Notes under the pieces: model-generated
The model's input: the letters and a program-made list of their open reading frames with translations, nothing else
Databases searched by the model: none
What the model was told of the DNA's origin: nothing
Position numbers and translations under genes: made by a program
In this document: one piece after another, positions 27,201-37,350 of the stretch
How positions within the stretch are numbered: position 1 is the stretch's first letter
Layout of the letters: each line of letters starts with the position of its first letter
Assembly: GCA_004293675.1 (NCBI GenBank)
Contig: READ01000015.1
Span: 62,001 to 126,000 of the forward strand
Length of the DNA: 64,000 nucleotides
Reading direction: 5' to 3'
Source: Betaproteobacteria bacterium
GTDB taxonomy: Bacteria; Pseudomonadota; Gammaproteobacteria; Burkholderiales; Casimicrobiaceae

Positions 27201-28993
27201 TCTTTTGCCTTAAACGCGCCGCTTGAGAACAATTCGATGTGACGAATGCGCTCCATGTTTTCGCTGGTGAGCACCGGATGCTGCGCTTCTAAACGAGATT
27301 GCGGTTCGACGGTGTCATGCCCCAACAAATTGGGGCGTGGACCGACGAAGGTGACCAGCGACATAACCAGCTCTTCGCGAATCGGATCAATCGGTGGATT
27401 GGTGACCTGCGCAAACAACTGACGGAAGTAGTTGTAGAGCGGTTTGGCTTTGTTAGAAAGCACCGGCAGCGCAGCGTCGTTGCCCATTGAGCCGGTGGCC
27501 TCTTCGGCGTTAGCCACCATTGGCGCGAGGATGACTTTGATGTCCTCTTGTGTGTAGCCAAATGCTTGCTGGCGATCGAGCAAGCTCACCGTTGATTTTT
27601 CAGCCGGTGCGGGCTCAGGCAGGTCTTCGAGCGCCACGCGCGAGGTTTCGATCCATTCGCGATAAGGCTTGGCCGACGCCAGGTCGCGTTTCAATTCTTC
27701 GTCGTCAACGATACGGCCTTGCTCCAAATCAAGCAGCAACATCTTTCCCGGTTGCAAACGCCACTTCTTGACGATTTTTTCTTCGGGAATATCGAGCACA
27801 CCTACTTCGGAGGCCATGATGATCATGTCGTCATCCGTCACCACATAACGAGCTGGACGCAAGCCATTGCGATCCAGGGTCGCACCAATCTGACGACCAT
27901 CGGTGAACGCCATGGCGGCTGGGCCGTCCCACGGCTCCATTAAGGCGGCGTGGTATTCGTAAAACGCACGGCGATCCTCGTCCATCAACGCATTGCCCGC
28001 CCAAGCCTCAGGAATCATGAGCATCGCGGCGTGTGCAAGCGAATAGCCACTCATGGTGAGTAGCTCTAGGCAATTGTCGAACGACGCAGTGTCAGATTGA
28101 CCGTCGTAAATCAGCGGCCAGAGTTTTTGCAGATCGTCGCCGAGTACCGTTGACGCAATAGCGCCTTCGCGAGCGCGAATCCAGTTGCAGTTGCCGCGTA
28201 GCGTATTGATCTCTCCGTTGTGGCACACTAAACGAAACGGATGCGCGAGATCCCAAGTGGGGAAGGTGTTGGTTGAGAAGCGCTGATGCACCATGGCCAG
28301 TGCGGAGACGAGCATCGGGTCACTTAAGTCGAGGTAGAACGTACCCACTTGATCGGCGAGCAGCATGCCTTTGTAGACGATGGTGCGCGTGGACATCGAC
28401 GGCACATAAAACTCTTTGCCGTGGCGCAGTTGAAGCGCTTGAATCGCGTGACCCGAGCTTTTGCGAATCACGTAAAGCTTGCGCTCGAGCGCATCCTGAT
28501 CCATATCCTTCGATCCGCGACCGATGAAGATCTGGCGGATGATTGGCTGGATTGCTTTAACGCCCTCGCCCAATCCGACCGGGTTCACTGGCACATCGCG
28601 CCACCCTAGCAGCACTTGACCTTCACTCGCGATGGCACGCTCGATTTCTTGCTCACAGGCCATGCGCGAAGCCGGCTCCTGTGGCAGAAACACCATCCCG
28701 ACGCCATACTGGCCAACCGCTGGCAGCGTAATCTTTAACTTGCCGCACTCGCGTCGGAAAAATGTGTCTGGCACTTGAATCAAAATACCTGCGCCGTCGC
28801 CTTGCATTTTGTCGGCGCCCACCGCACCGCGGTGCGTGAGGTTTTCGAGCACCCGCAAACCTTTGGTCACGATGTCGTGGCTTTTACGGCCTTTGATGTT
28901 GGCAACAAACCCCATGCCACAAGCATCATGCTCGTTTTTTGGGTCGTAGAGTCCTTGCGCTGCGGGCTTCCGAGCGCTTGCGTAGTCGGTCAT
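24293..28993 (-). CDS. gltB: Glutamate synthase (NADPH) large subunit
   Basis: 1566 residues from ATG 28993 ([15 protein letters not shown]). The class II glutaminase domain begins after a propeptide: Cys25 in [11 protein letters not shown] is the nucleophile after processing. The central domain and FMN-binding synthase domain follow, with [10 protein letters not shown] and ...[15 protein letters not shown] and [21 protein letters not shown]. The [3Fe-4S] cysteines are in [12 protein letters not shown]. The C-terminal GXGXG beta-helix domain ends the protein. The gene order gltB-gltD and lengths are standard. A frame beginning 24 nt earlier exists, but the ATG at 28993 fits the family. About 245 nt of A/T-richer DNA upstream holds its promoter and that of the divergent lipoprotein gene. 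Confidence 0.97.
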   Translation of the reverse strand: MTDYASARKPAAQGLYDPKNEHDACGMGFVANIKGRKSHDIVTKGLRVLENLTHRGAVGADKMQGDGAGILIQVPDTFFRRECGKLKITLPAVGQYGVGMVFLPQEPASRMACEQEIERAIASEGQVLLGWRDVPVNPVGLGEGVKAIQPIIRQIFIGRGSKDMDQDALERKLYVIRKSSGHAIQALQLRHGKEFYVPSMSTRTIVYKGMLLADQVGTFYLDLSDPMLVSALAMVHQRFSTNTFPTWDLAHPFRLVCHNGEINTLRGNCNWIRAREGAIASTVLGDDLQKLWPLIYDGQSDTASFDNCLELLTMSGYSLAHAAMLMIPEAWAGNALMDEDRRAFYEYHAALMEPWDGPAAMAFTDGRQIGATLDRNGLRPARYVVTDDDMIIMASEVGVLDIPEEKIVKKWRLQPGKMLLLDLEQGRIVDDEELKRDLASAKPYREWIETSRVALEDLPEPAPAEKSTVSLLDRQQAFGYTQEDIKVILAPMVANAEEATGSMGNDAALPVLSNKAKPLYNYFRQLFAQVTNPPIDPIREELVMSLVTFVGPRPNLLGHDTVEPQSRLEAQHPVLTSENMERIRHIELFSSGAFKAKELDITYPATWGKEGIEAAIASLRAAAVDNIKLGYNILILSDRGIEAGRVAIPALLATSAVHQHLVNTGLRTSAGLVVETGSAREVHHFALLGGYGAEAVHPYLALETLTQLEGIVPGVSSYESQKRFVKAICKGLNKVMSKMGISTYQSYCGAQIFESVGLNSAFLDKYFTGTSSSVEGIGIFEVAEEQMRLHNLAFGNDPVLANSLDAGGEYAVRTRGEEHMWTPEVITKLQHATRANNASTYKEYAALINDQTGKLKTLRGMFAFKFENRQPVPLEEVEPAKEIVKRFATGAMSLGSISTEAHATLAIAMNRIGGKSNTGEGGEDAMRYIPLKKGESMQARLGEHRMVKNIATIEGDSMRSKIKQVASGRFGVTAEYLASADQIQIKMAQGAKPGEGGQLPGHKVSEYIAQLRFSVPGVGLISPPPHHDIYSIEDLAQLIHDLKNSNPKASISVKLVSEIGIGTVAAGVTKCKADHVVVAGHDGGTGASPISSVKHCGTPWELGLAETQQTLVLNRLRGRIRVQADGQMKTGRDVVIGALLGADEFGFATAPLVVEGCIMMRKCHLNTCPVGVATQDPELRKKFTGEPEHVVNYFFFVAEEVRELMAKLGVRKFDELVGHSDWLDMQAGIDHWKAKGLDFSKVFYSPKMPVEVARFHVESQDHGLEGALDHELIAKAQPAIADKKKVEIAATIGNHNRSVGAMLSNAVAVKYGHAGLPSDTIHVRFTGIAGQSFGAFLSRGVTFEIEGATNDYCGKGLSGGRIVVYPNAKCPAKAEENIVIGNTVMYGATEGEAYFRGIAGERFAVRNSGATAVVEGVGNHGCEYMTGGTVVVLGATGPNFAAGMSGGVAYVYDPKGTFTKHCNLSMVGVEALLSDIEQTGVEQEAIAQGKGRKRHRDASDESIVKSLIEKHLRYTGSAVALAIMDDWATHRKHFVKVFPIEYKRALTDMYADEMKSKKATKEVVAK

Positions 28994-29281
28994 GGTCCTG
29001 GCTCCAGAGATGCACAATCATCGACTAAGCACAGTCAATCAATGCGCAAACGGTATAGTTTTATTCAGCGGACGCATAGTTTAGCGAATTTTGCTGTGTT
29101 GCACAACTCACAAACCTGTTGTTTTGCGGGATTGATCCGACGCATTCGGCAAAGCGTGCTTTCGTTCGACTTGCCTATGCCAATGTCTTAGGGTTAAATC
29201 GAAGAATTGCGTGTAACTCGTTGATTGCACATACTTTGCATTCGCACTGATGTCGTCAATATGAATTTGAAAGGGATCACC

Positions 29282-30682
29282 GTGCGGTCATTCAACACAT
29301 TGTTTAAGTCGCTGACGCTTGCAGCACTATTTTCGGGAGCCGCATTGCTGGCTGGTTGTGGCGGCGGTGGCGCCGCCGATCCGTTCAAGCCCGGACCAGC
29401 TATACCGGCTCTCGTGATTAATCCCGGCACGCTCACCATCTATTCCGGCACTCCTGCAGTGGTCACGATCAGCAGCGGCGTTGGGCCGTTCCAGGCGTTT
29501 ACGTCTGATGCTGTGGTGTTGCCCGTCACGCAGAGCGTATCTGGAGCAGCGCTGACGTTGGTCGCTAACGCCGTGGATGCAGATAAAGCCGTAACCATCA
29601 CGATTCAGGATGCCGCCGGACAGCGAGTGCCGGCCTCTGTTACAGTCAAGGGATCGCCGCTTTTGGGCAGGCTCTCGGTCGAGGCTGTAAGCGGATCTAC
29701 CTGCGGTTCGAGCGCTTCAGGGGGGGGCGCGGGCGCAGCGGCAGCTACGTCAGCCACCCTGTGCTCTGGCGAAGATGGAAAGGCCAAAATCACACTTCGT
29801 TCGGCCAACACGTCGCCGGCAGCCAACCGTCAGGTGCGCTTTGATGTGGTTCAGGGTGCATTCGAATTCTTAGTCGACCAAGCGGGAACGGTTCTGTCCA
29901 AGACCGTAACCGCCATTACCGACCAGAACGGCGACGCCATTGTGACGCTGCGCACAAATCCCGGCGTAGCAACGCAAATCGCGTTGATTCGAGCGACCGA
30001 CCTAACCAGTGGAAATCGCGTTGACAGCTCATTCACCGTTGTGCAAGCCACTGCCGGAGTCGCTTCGTTTACGTCCAATCCGCGTTCTTATGCGTTTTTT
30101 GGCTTCTACGTGCAGAGCTGCGCTTCCGGTTCAGTTGACTTTTACATCTACGGTGGTTCCGCGCCTTACACTGCGGTGCTGTCGCGTCCCGACGCAGCGC
30201 GTTTGTCGTCGGCGACCTCCCCAACTGAGGGAGCCACGACGACGGTTGCCGCATCCGGCGGCTACGTGAGAGCGCGCGTTCTAGGCGGTAATTGCAGCGG
30301 TAAGACGGATATGTTTATCACCGTAACCGACGCCACCGGACGTGTCCTGACCATCGGCTTATCCAACGAAGCGGGTACGGAGCCGCTCCCTGTCGCTCCA
30401 CCTCCCACCGAATTGGTGATTTCGCCGCCAGTGCGCAGCGTGCAATGCGCCCCTGACGTCGTGGTGCCCTTCAACGTGGTGGGTGGAACCCCCCCGTATC
30501 AGATGTCGACGAGCCGACCCAACACAGCCCCTCCGCCCGCACAGAACGGCACAACCGTGTCGGGAACAACCGTTACTATCCGCGAGACGATTCTTCCTCA
30601 ACCTACTCCCGTGGAAATTGCCGTATCTGTGGTCGACGGTGCCAGCAAAGTGGTGTCTGCAAAGATAGTGTGTGACCGATAG
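29282..30682 (+). CDS. Putative exported lipoprotein with Ig-like repeats
   Basis: About 466 residues if it starts at GTG 29282, which has a good AAAGGGA ribosome-binding site 8 nt upstream; ATG 29261 is the alternative without one. The signal peptide ends with the lipobox ALLAGCGGGG, so the Cys should be lipidated. The rest is Thr/Val/Gly-rich beta sequence. Segments such as LVINPGTLTIYSGTPAVVTISSGVGPF and LVISPPVRSVQC...VPFNVVGGTPPYQMSTSRP look like repeated Ig-like or Big domains. GQDRxxx catalytic motifs are absent. Function unknown; likely an outer-membrane or periplasmic structural or adhesion protein. Divergent from gltB. Confidence 0.7.
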   Translation: MRSFNTLFKSLTLAALFSGAALLAGCGGGGAADPFKPGPAIPALVINPGTLTIYSGTPAVVTISSGVGPFQAFTSDAVVLPVTQSVSGAALTLVANAVDADKAVTITIQDAAGQRVPASVTVKGSPLLGRLSVEAVSGSTCGSSASGGGAGAAAATSATLCSGEDGKAKITLRSANTSPAANRQVRFDVVQGAFEFLVDQAGTVLSKTVTAITDQNGDAIVTLRTNPGVATQIALIRATDLTSGNRVDSSFTVVQATAGVASFTSNPRSYAFFGFYVQSCASGSVDFYIYGGSAPYTAVLSRPDAARLSSATSPTEGATTTVAASGGYVRARVLGGNCSGKTDMFITVTDATGRVLTIGLSNEAGTEPLPVAPPPTELVISPPVRSVQCAPDVVVPFNVVGGTPPYQMSTSRPNTAPPPAQNGTTVSGTTVTIRETILPQPTPVEIAVSVVDGASKVVSAKIVCDR

Positions 30683-30700
30683 CGTTCCCACTCGCGAGTA

Positions 30701-30757
30701 TTTGACGCCAAAGTCGCACACCCCGCAAGTCGCTTCCTAAGTATTTGCGGGGTCAAA
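30701..30757 (+). terminator. Terminator-like hairpin after the lipoprotein gene
   Basis: ACCCCGCAA (30720-30728) pairs with TTGCGGGGT (30745-30753), and TTTGAC/GTCAAA flank it (30701-30706, 30752-30757). There is no T run, so termination is only likely. The following stretch to aroK (30758-31291) is about 530 nt without a convincing gene. A short minus-strand frame from an ATG at 31236 (about 64 residues) has no motif I recognise. Confidence 0.5.
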
Positions 30758-31291
30758 GTAACTGAGCTTCACTTGTGCCAGCTCCGATTGCTTAGTCCGC
30801 TGTCGCGGGTTTTCCAGCTTTTCGGTGGATCGCTGAAATCATAGTGTGATTGCCATCGGGAAGCTAGGCGCTGGCGGCGAAGACTAGCTTTATAGCTGAT
30901 CGGCGCACTTGGCTCAGCGCAGGCTTCTTATCAGTGACGCGCTAACGTTTCGGAAGGCAGTGTGGTGAGAACCATCAGTGCTTGATCTACTGTCTGAAAA
31001 GTGTTCAGTTTCGTGAGGCGGGGATGCCTGTCAACAGCGGTTTCTTAGCTTGCACGTCTACTGACCGAGCGGCCAATGGCGCAGGCGGTTTGCGCCAAAC
31101 TCAATCCTAACTCCAGAGGCAATAGTACCGACTGAGCTTGTCGAGGCGCCTCTGCGCTACGCGCACTGGCCACAAGCTCGCGCGCCCACATCAACTCATC
31201 CACTCCGCCAGCGGTTCTTGCCACGATGATCTCCATGTAAAACTGGACATCAATGGCAGTTTCTAAGGTAAATAGAGTAACTCCGAACCCG

Positions 31292-31819
31292 CTACTGGGC
31301 AGTTGTGTCCCGAAGCAACGTGAGAATATCCGCCACGACACTCTGCGGTCGATCTCGGTAGGATTCCACCTTGGCATGAGCGGTTTGCTCGTACAGCGGA
31401 TGGCGGACTTCGTAGAGCGAGCGAAGCGTGGCGAGCGGATTGTCGACGCGAAGGAGCGGTCTCTCGCCCTTGCGGCGAATGCGTTCATACGCGGTCTCTG
31501 GAGTGGTGTGAAGATAGACCACGAACCCTCGCTCACGAAGCCGTTGACGGGTCAGCGGATTTCCAATCGCGCCGCCGCCAGTGCTAAGGACAATCGCTCG
31601 TTCGACGGATAACTCGTCAATGATCTGAACTTCCCGAGCACGAAACGCGGGCTCGCCCTCAATTTCAAAGATAGTGGAAATCGACACGCCGGTGCGGTCT
31701 TCGATCACCTGATCCGAGTCTAAAAACGTCAGGTTAAGCCGCTTGGCCAGCAGCTGACCGATGGTCGTCTTCCCTGCGCCCATCAAACCGATCAAAAAAA
31801 CTTGATTGCTGTTTGCCAC
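31292..31819 (-). CDS. aroK: Shikimate kinase
   Basis: 175 residues with a GTG start at 31819. It phosphorylates shikimate at the 3-position with ATP. Motifs are GLMGAGKTTIGQLLA (Walker A, about 11-25), DSDQVIEDRTG (Asp pair for magnesium and shikimate), STGGGAIGNP (shikimate-binding GGG) and RPLL in the lid. It lies downstream of pilQ on the same strand, as usual in betaproteobacteria. The usual next gene, aroB, is not present here: aroK is followed by DNA without a clear gene. Confidence 0.95.
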   Translation of the reverse strand: MANSNQVFLIGLMGAGKTTIGQLLAKRLNLTFLDSDQVIEDRTGVSISTIFEIEGEPAFRAREVQIIDELSVERAIVLSTGGGAIGNPLTRQRLRERGFVVYLHTTPETAYERIRRKGERPLLRVDNPLATLRSLYEVRHPLYEQTAHAKVESYRDRPQSVVADILTLLRDTTAQ

Positions 31820-31981
31820 AAACGAGGTCTATACGTTGAGATCGCTCGACGGCTAAGGCCCCGAGCGAGCGTTGATCCCAAGGCGAGCGCTTGTGCAACA
31901 GCGCGAGCTCGCCTAAAAGTCAACGCTACGTTGCTTCGCTTAGCGCCATAGCGCGTTTAGTCGTTCTTGAACTGGCTGTGG

Positions 31982-34201
31982 TTAGCGCACCGTGCCCGTT
32001 GTGTCGGAAAGCACACGAGGTGTCAGGAAGATCAGCAGCTCTTGTTTGATCGTGCCCTTATTGGTCTTCTTAAACAGATGGCCGAGGAAAGGCGCGTCTC
32101 CGAGGAAAGGCACCTTGTCTGTGGTGTCGGTGATCTGCTCTTCGTAGACGCCGCCGAGCACCGCCGTGTCGCCGTTGTTCACGATCACTTTGGTCGATAC
32201 ACGTTTGGTGTTAACAATCGGGCTGCCGTCTTGGAAGCCGGCGATGGAGTCTTTTGATACTTCGACATCCAGCACTACTTTACCATCGGGCGTAACTTGC
32301 GGGGTCACATCAAGTCCGAGAACAGCGCGAATCGTGATCACCGATGATGATCCACCGACGCCGCCTGAAACGCGCAGTTTGTATTCCTGGCCCTGAGAAA
32401 TCGAAGCCTTTTGATTGTCAGCTGTCACCACTCGTGGACTGGAAATGACTTTGCCCCGGTTGGCAGCCTCAGCGGCTGAGAGCTCTAGGTTCACCAAATT
32501 GCCATTCCCCAGATTAAGGAAGGTCATCGCCAAGGTGCCCGCGGGATTCGCAACAGGTAAGTTCACGTTATAAGGAATCGAATTGATGTATTCACCAATG
32601 ATGCCGCCAGTTTCCTTGTCGGGTTTGGTTCGCCAGTAGTAGCTAGAAGGCGAGAACCCCGTGGTGATTCCAGTGGTAGGTACGTTGGCCTGGTTTGGAT
32701 CGCCGATAGGCGTGCCGCTAATGCCTACGTTTCGACCGTTGTTGTTGATGCCGGCACCAATGCCGAAACGTGCGCCGAGTTGACGACTAAAATTGTCATC
32801 TGCAACCACAACGCGGGCTTCGATCAATACTTGTTTGATCGAAATATCGATGCGCTGAATAAGGCGCCGGACCTCTTCCAGTTTCGATGGCGTATCCTGC
32901 ACAACAAGAACGTTGGTCCGAGTATCAACCGTTGCGGTACCGCGCTTAGACAACACTCCCCCCTGGGCGGCCCCGGCACCGCCGCCGCCGCCCGCATTGG
33001 TCGGAACCAACATCTTACGAACTTCTTCGGCTTTCTGATAGTTCAGCTGAAACAATTCAGTGCGAAGTGGCTCGATGTCGGCCACCTGCGCCTTAGCTTC
33101 GAGCTCTTGCTTTTCTTTGAGCGCTAATTCTTCCTTCGGCGCAATCCATACTACGTTGCCGTTTTTGCGCATATCCAGCGAGCGGGCTTGCATCACCAGG
33201 TCGAGCGCTTGATCCCACGGCACGTCCTTCAATCGCAGGGTGACGTTGCCTGTGACCGTGTCGGAGACAATGATGTTGAGTCCCGTGAAATCTCCGATCA
33301 CCTGCAAGACCGAACGAACGGCGATGTCTTGGAAATTTAACGATAGCTTGTCGCCTTTGTAACCAGGACGGGATCCTTGCGTCAACTTGTTCGGGTCTTC
33401 GATGATCTGCTTGACTTCAATAATCAATCGGCTGTCTGTTTGGTACGCCGAATGCTCCCAAAGCCCTTTGGGCTCGATCACCATTCGCGTGTTGTTGCCC
33501 TGAACGAACGTATCAATAAGCTGAACCGGCGTGCCGAAATCGGTCACGTCAAGTTTTCGCTCAAGATTGCGTGGTACTTGTGTGCGCAGAAAATCAACGA
33601 TCAACACTTTGCCCTGGGGCTTAATTTCGATGCCCGAATTGGCGTCTGACAGATCGATGATGACACGCCCCTCACCGCCAGTGCCGCGACGGAAATCAAC
33701 GTCCCTGAGTGTGAAGTTCGCTCCATCACTCTTTGACGATGCTGCGAAACGACCGGTCTCCGGGCTTGATTCAGCCGCCGAAGTGCCCGGCGCGTCGAAC
33801 AACGAGACAGACAACTTGTTGCCGTCCACCTTTAAATCGTAGGCCTGAGACTTGGTCAGGTTGAGCACGACGCGGGTGCGGCCCTGCGCCTGAATCACGT
33901 TGTAGCTACGGACCACAGCGTCAGAGAGCTCGGCCACTGCCTTGCCAGCGTTACTCGTATTTGCAAAGTCAAGCACCAAACGGGGTGGCGTGGCAATCGC
34001 AAACACGGTGGGCGGTGCGGACAAGGGGTCCTTGAGCGCAAAGGTCATCGTGGTGCGACCTGCGCCACCACGCGCTACCGCGACGTCCTCAATAACGTTT
34101 TGAGCCCATGTGAGTGGCGTGCTGACAACGAGCGAAAGCAGCATCGCCGTCGCGCACCCCAGTGCTCTACGCGACAATCGCAGTGATTGATAGACGTTCA
34201 T
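31982..34201 (-). CDS. pilQ: Type IV pilus secretin PilQ
   Basis: 739 residues with a signal peptide (ending near LTWAQ). The N-terminal AMIN domains (about 40-270) bind peptidoglycan. Then comes a secretin/TonB short N-terminal domain (VLQVIGDFTGLNIIVSD), an N1 domain, and the secretin core containing VVTADNQKASISQGQEYKLRVSGG. The C-terminal region reads VLGGVYEEQ and LLIFLTPRVLSD, as in PilQ family. A Gly/Ala-rich loop near residue 405 lies between subdomains. It forms the outer-membrane ring through which the pilus passes. The start overlaps the pilP stop by 4 nt. Confidence 0.95.
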   Translation of the reverse strand: MNVYQSLRLSRRALGCATAMLLSLVVSTPLTWAQNVIEDVAVARGGAGRTTMTFALKDPLSAPPTVFAIATPPRLVLDFANTSNAGKAVAELSDAVVRSYNVIQAQGRTRVVLNLTKSQAYDLKVDGNKLSVSLFDAPGTSAAESSPETGRFAASSKSDGANFTLRDVDFRRGTGGEGRVIIDLSDANSGIEIKPQGKVLIVDFLRTQVPRNLERKLDVTDFGTPVQLIDTFVQGNNTRMVIEPKGLWEHSAYQTDSRLIIEVKQIIEDPNKLTQGSRPGYKGDKLSLNFQDIAVRSVLQVIGDFTGLNIIVSDTVTGNVTLRLKDVPWDQALDLVMQARSLDMRKNGNVVWIAPKEELALKEKQELEAKAQVADIEPLRTELFQLNYQKAEEVRKMLVPTNAGGGGGAGAAQGGVLSKRGTATVDTRTNVLVVQDTPSKLEEVRRLIQRIDISIKQVLIEARVVVADDNFSRQLGARFGIGAGINNNGRNVGISGTPIGDPNQANVPTTGITTGFSPSSYYWRTKPDKETGGIIGEYINSIPYNVNLPVANPAGTLAMTFLNLGNGNLVNLELSAAEAANRGKVISSPRVVTADNQKASISQGQEYKLRVSGGVGGSSSVITIRAVLGLDVTPQVTPDGKVVLDVEVSKDSIAGFQDGSPIVNTKRVSTKVIVNNGDTAVLGGVYEEQITDTTDKVPFLGDAPFLGHLFKKTNKGTIKQELLIFLTPRVLSDTTGTVR

Positions 34202-34722
34202 TTCTTTTGCTCCCGCTCTTGCAGCATGATCTTGCTTTGACGCTCGGCCCAGTCACCTGCGCCATCTTGAAAAAGTTCTTTGAGTGATATTTCGGCATCC
34301 GAAATCGTCGTGATGACGCCGAAGTTTTGGCCGAGGTAGTTGCCTTGTCGCACTTGGAACACCCGGTTATCAGACGCTTTGACCAATCCAACGGTCGTTC
34401 GCCCTTTTTGCAGCGTACCCACCATCGTCAATGTTTCCAAAGGAAAGGCTTCCAACGCTTCTTTTCGCCGCGCCAAATCAGGGCCGCGCGTGCCTTTAGC
34501 GCTTTCAATTTTGCGTGGCTTGAACGGATCGGGCTGACCGAACGCGTTGTAGGTAAACGGTTCATACGGCCGAATCGGAGGAATGGCTTGGATTTTCCCG
34601 CGCGCCGAGGCGCCCTGCTCGTTCATCCATGCCTTGATATCTTGATCGTCGCCTCCGCCGCAACCGGCTAACAGAGTTGCGGCGATCAACGCCAACAGCG
34701 GGCTATAGAAGCGCTTCATCAT
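34198..34722 (-). CDS. pilP: Type IV pilus lipoprotein PilP
   Basis: 174 residues with two adjacent ATG codons at the start. The signal ends in LAATLLAGCGGGDDQD, a good lipobox, so it is a lipoprotein. The C-terminal beta domain (LETLTMVGTLQKGRTTVGLVKASDNRVFQVRQGNYLGQNFGVI) is characteristic of PilP. It joins the inner-membrane PilNO complex to the PilQ secretin. It overlaps pilQ and pilO by 4 nt each. Confidence 0.95.
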   Translation of the reverse strand: MMKRFYSPLLALIAATLLAGCGGGDDQDIKAWMNEQGASARGKIQAIPPIRPYEPFTYNAFGQPDPFKPRKIESAKGTRGPDLARRKEALEAFPLETLTMVGTLQKGRTTVGLVKASDNRVFQVRQGNYLGQNFGVITTISDAEISLKELFQDGAGDWAERQSKIMLQEREQKK

Positions 34723-35354
34723 TTTGGCGCCTTCTGCGCGTCTTTCGCGCGGCGCTGCTTGGCGACCTCTTCATCGTCGAGATAGCGGAAGGTTTTAGCG
34801 ACCGCCTCCATCGTGAGCGTTAGATCTTTGGGATCTTTATTGGTTATCGCAACTTCATTCAGAGTCACAATACGTGAAAGCTGAGATACATCGCTCGCGA
34901 ACGCGCCAATGTCGTGGTAGTTGCCCGTAACCTTGATATCAACCGGTAGTTCAGCATAGAAATCTTGTTGCCGCTCCACGCTCGGTTTAAACATCTCAAA
35001 TTGCAGCCCGCGCCCTTGCCCGGCCTGATTAATGTCGGAGAGCAGCGAGTCCATTTCGCTCTTGCTGGGAAGCTGGCGTAGCAAGGCGCCGAACTGCTGC
35101 TCCACTTCTTTGAGTTGTTGCACGTAGAGATCCAGGTTGATCGCCTGCGCTGCCTTTTTCGAAAATTCGTCGCGCAACGTGATTTCTTGCTTTTGCTTCG
35201 TCTCGAGCTCGTCGTATTGCGGCATCCAACCGAAATACGCCGCAGCTCCGCAGAGCAGCAACAGCAAAATGAGCAGCGCACCGGCCTTGGCAGGCCAAGG
35301 CCACACACCCATATCGCGCGGGTTTAGTCGTTTAATTTCGTCCCAAGTCATCAT
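34719..35354 (-). CDS. pilO: Type IV pilus inner-membrane protein PilO
   Basis: 211 residues. One transmembrane helix near residues 22-43 (WPAKAGALLILLLLLCGAAAYFGW), then a coiled-coil region (about 48-90) and a ferredoxin-like domain with LPVDIKVTGNYHDIGAFASDVSQLSRIVTLNEV, typical of PilO. It forms a heterodimer with PilN and links to PilP. The gene starts 9 nt after pilN and overlaps pilP. Confidence 0.94.
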   Translation of the reverse strand: MMTWDEIKRLNPRDMGVWPWPAKAGALLILLLLLCGAAAYFGWMPQYDELETKQKQEITLRDEFSKKAAQAINLDLYVQQLKEVEQQFGALLRQLPSKSEMDSLLSDINQAGQGRGLQFEMFKPSVERQQDFYAELPVDIKVTGNYHDIGAFASDVSQLSRIVTLNEVAITNKDPKDLTLTMEAVAKTFRYLDDEEVAKQRRAKDAQKAPK

Positions 35355-35363
35355 GGCTCCGCT

Positions 35364-36002
35364 CTACTTCGTAATCGCCTGCATTACCTTTTCGCGCGAC
35401 GAGGGCGCGACGGCGGCAGCGGCAGAGGCTGGTTGAGTGGTTTTTACGGCGTTCGGGTCCTCAAGACCTTTCAAGCTAATGTTCAGGCTGAACTCATTGA
35501 GTCGCTGATTGCGCTCAGTGACCGCTTTGATTTCCACCAGCTCCGCTGATTGCAAGTACGGTGACGATTCAAGATTACGCATCAAAGATGAAACGCGAGC
35601 GTTCGATTGCGCCAAGCCGACCAAGTTGATCTTATTACCCGTTTGCTTGATCGCCTTTAAGTACACACCGTCCGGGAGCTGGCGAACCAGCTGATCGAGC
35701 AGCTTGACGGACGCTGCGCGGTTGACCTGCAGCGTCTCGACCACTTGTTTTCTCGCCAACAGAGCGCTCGTTTGCTCTTGGAGCTTTTTAATTTCTTCAA
35801 TTCGAGCGTCGAGCTTCTTGTTTTCGGCGATCAGCATGTCATTTCTTCGCTGCTGAGTAGCGATCCGCTCGTCGAGGATCAGTTTGCCAACGTACCAAAT
35901 GGTCGCTGCGGCAACGACCGTGCCCAGCAACAACATATTGAATTCGCGCTTCCGGAGCGCGCGCTTGGCCGCTCGATGCGGCAGTAAGTTGATGCGAATC
36001 AT
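35364..36002 (-). CDS. pilN: Type IV pilus assembly protein PilN
   Basis: 212 residues. The N terminus MIRINLLPHR is the conserved INLLP motif that binds PilM. One transmembrane helix follows (about 24-42), then coiled coil (about 50-90) and a periplasmic domain ending in a Pro/Ala-rich tail. Start and stop of pilM/pilN overlap in an ATGA (35999-36002), a sign of coupled translation. Confidence 0.95.
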   Translation of the reverse strand: MIRINLLPHRAAKRALRKREFNMLLLGTVVAAATIWYVGKLILDERIATQQRRNDMLIAENKKLDARIEEIKKLQEQTSALLARKQVVETLQVNRAASVKLLDQLVRQLPDGVYLKAIKQTGNKINLVGLAQSNARVSSLMRNLESSPYLQSAELVEIKAVTERNQRLNEFSLNISLKGLEDPNAVKTTQPASAAAAVAPSSREKVMQAITK

Positions 36003-37090
36003 GCGTCAAACCTCCGCATCGCAAGGCCACAAGCGACCAATAGTGACGGTGCGTCCGCCGCCAGCTGGCGCGATTTCACGCCAGGGCTTAACGACATACC
36101 GGAGAAAGGATTAGCCACCGCAGCTACTACGTTGGTCCTTCGAGAAGCTGCGTCAACCAAACCAGGCAGCGACGCGCAACCACCCGCAAGCAACATGTAA
36201 TCGAGTTGCCCTTGTGCGCTCGACGTCAGGAAAAATTGCAGCGCCCGAGCGGCTTCGATCGCGAGCGTATCAACGTAGGGCCTGAGCACATCATTGTCGT
36301 AGTTCGACGGCAAGTTGCCTGCACGCTTGGCCGATTCCGCCTCTTCGTTGGTCATGTTGTAGGCGCGCTGAATTTCCTGAGTGAGCTGGTTGCCGCCAAA
36401 CGGGCTCTCGCGCATGAAAATTTGCTCGTCGTTACGGAACACATAGAACCGAGTTGAGGTCGCACCCACGTCAAGTACGCCGATGTTTTGATCAACGCCT
36501 TTACCTGGCAGCGCCTCGGCCATCAATTCATACGAGCCCATCACGGCCATGGCCTCGACGTCCATCACTAGCGGCTTAAGACCCGCTGATTCGAGCGCGG
36601 CCACGCGATCCTCTACTTTTTCACGACGAGCCGCCGCAATCATGACTTCAAGCTGCGTCGGATCGTTAGCAACTTCGCCAACAACGGCGAAGTCGAGATT
36701 GACCTCATCGAGCGCGAACGGTATGTACTGATTGGCCTCGCCTTCAACGGCCAGCTCAAGATCTTCCTCGCGATCCGTTGCTGGCAACGTAATGCGTTTG
36801 GTGATAACCATGCTGGTGGGAAGTGCTGCGGCAGTGCTCTTGGTGCGCGAGCCGAGTTTTCTTAGCGCGCGCTCGATAGTTGCCCCAACCGCTTCCATGT
36901 TGGCGATATTGCCGTCCGTGACGGCGTCCCGCGGTAGCGGTTCAATGGTGTAGCGTGTCAACTCGGGTTTGTCTCGGCTGCCGCCCAGTTCCACCATTTT
37001 TACTGCGGTGCTACTGATATCGACACCAATCAAAGGGGTCGATTTCGACCCGAAGGCGCCCCTGAGTTGACCCAAAAAATCTTTTTGCAT
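35999..37090 (-). CDS. pilM: Type IV pilus assembly ATPase-like protein PilM
   Basis: 363 residues. It is actin-like: LIGVDISSTAVKMVEL (phosphate 1), NIGVLDVGATSTRFYVF (phosphate 2) and DYMLLAGGCASLPGLVDA (adenosine motif). It binds the PilN N terminus in the cytoplasm. First gene of the pilMNOPQ operon. The 230-260 nt upstream gap is shared with the divergent class A PBP gene. Confidence 0.95.
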   Translation of the reverse strand: MQKDFLGQLRGAFGSKSTPLIGVDISSTAVKMVELGGSRDKPELTRYTIEPLPRDAVTDGNIANMEAVGATIERALRKLGSRTKSTAAALPTSMVITKRITLPATDREEDLELAVEGEANQYIPFALDEVNLDFAVVGEVANDPTQLEVMIAAARREKVEDRVAALESAGLKPLVMDVEAMAVMGSYELMAEALPGKGVDQNIGVLDVGATSTRFYVFRNDEQIFMRESPFGGNQLTQEIQRAYNMTNEEAESAKRAGNLPSNYDNDVLRPYVDTLAIEAARALQFFLTSSAQGQLDYMLLAGGCASLPGLVDAASRRTNVVAAVANPFSGMSLSPGVKSRQLAADAPSLLVACGLAMRRFDA

Positions 37091-37350
37091 TGGGAGTTTA
37101 GGCGGCTTTTGTCGCCTGAAACTTTAAGTTGGGAGAGGAGTGTTGCACAAGCTCCCTTCCGTGGCAAGCCGTCAGCCGTTTCTGGCCACCTATAATCGGA
37201 AAAAATACAACATTGGCATAAAAACCGAGCCCAAAACACCGGCGCGGCGAGCCATTTGACGCGAAAAAGCGTCGACGGATCCTTTGTGAACGGCGTTTTG
37301 GGTCGAAAATACGTCGCACGGTGGTAACCCTGGGGGAAGAGAGTCAAACA

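Noticed and set aside
31045-31236. Small gene after aroK
   Set aside because: The frame of about 64 residues has no motif or good ribosome-binding site, and part of its longer version merely shadows aroK.
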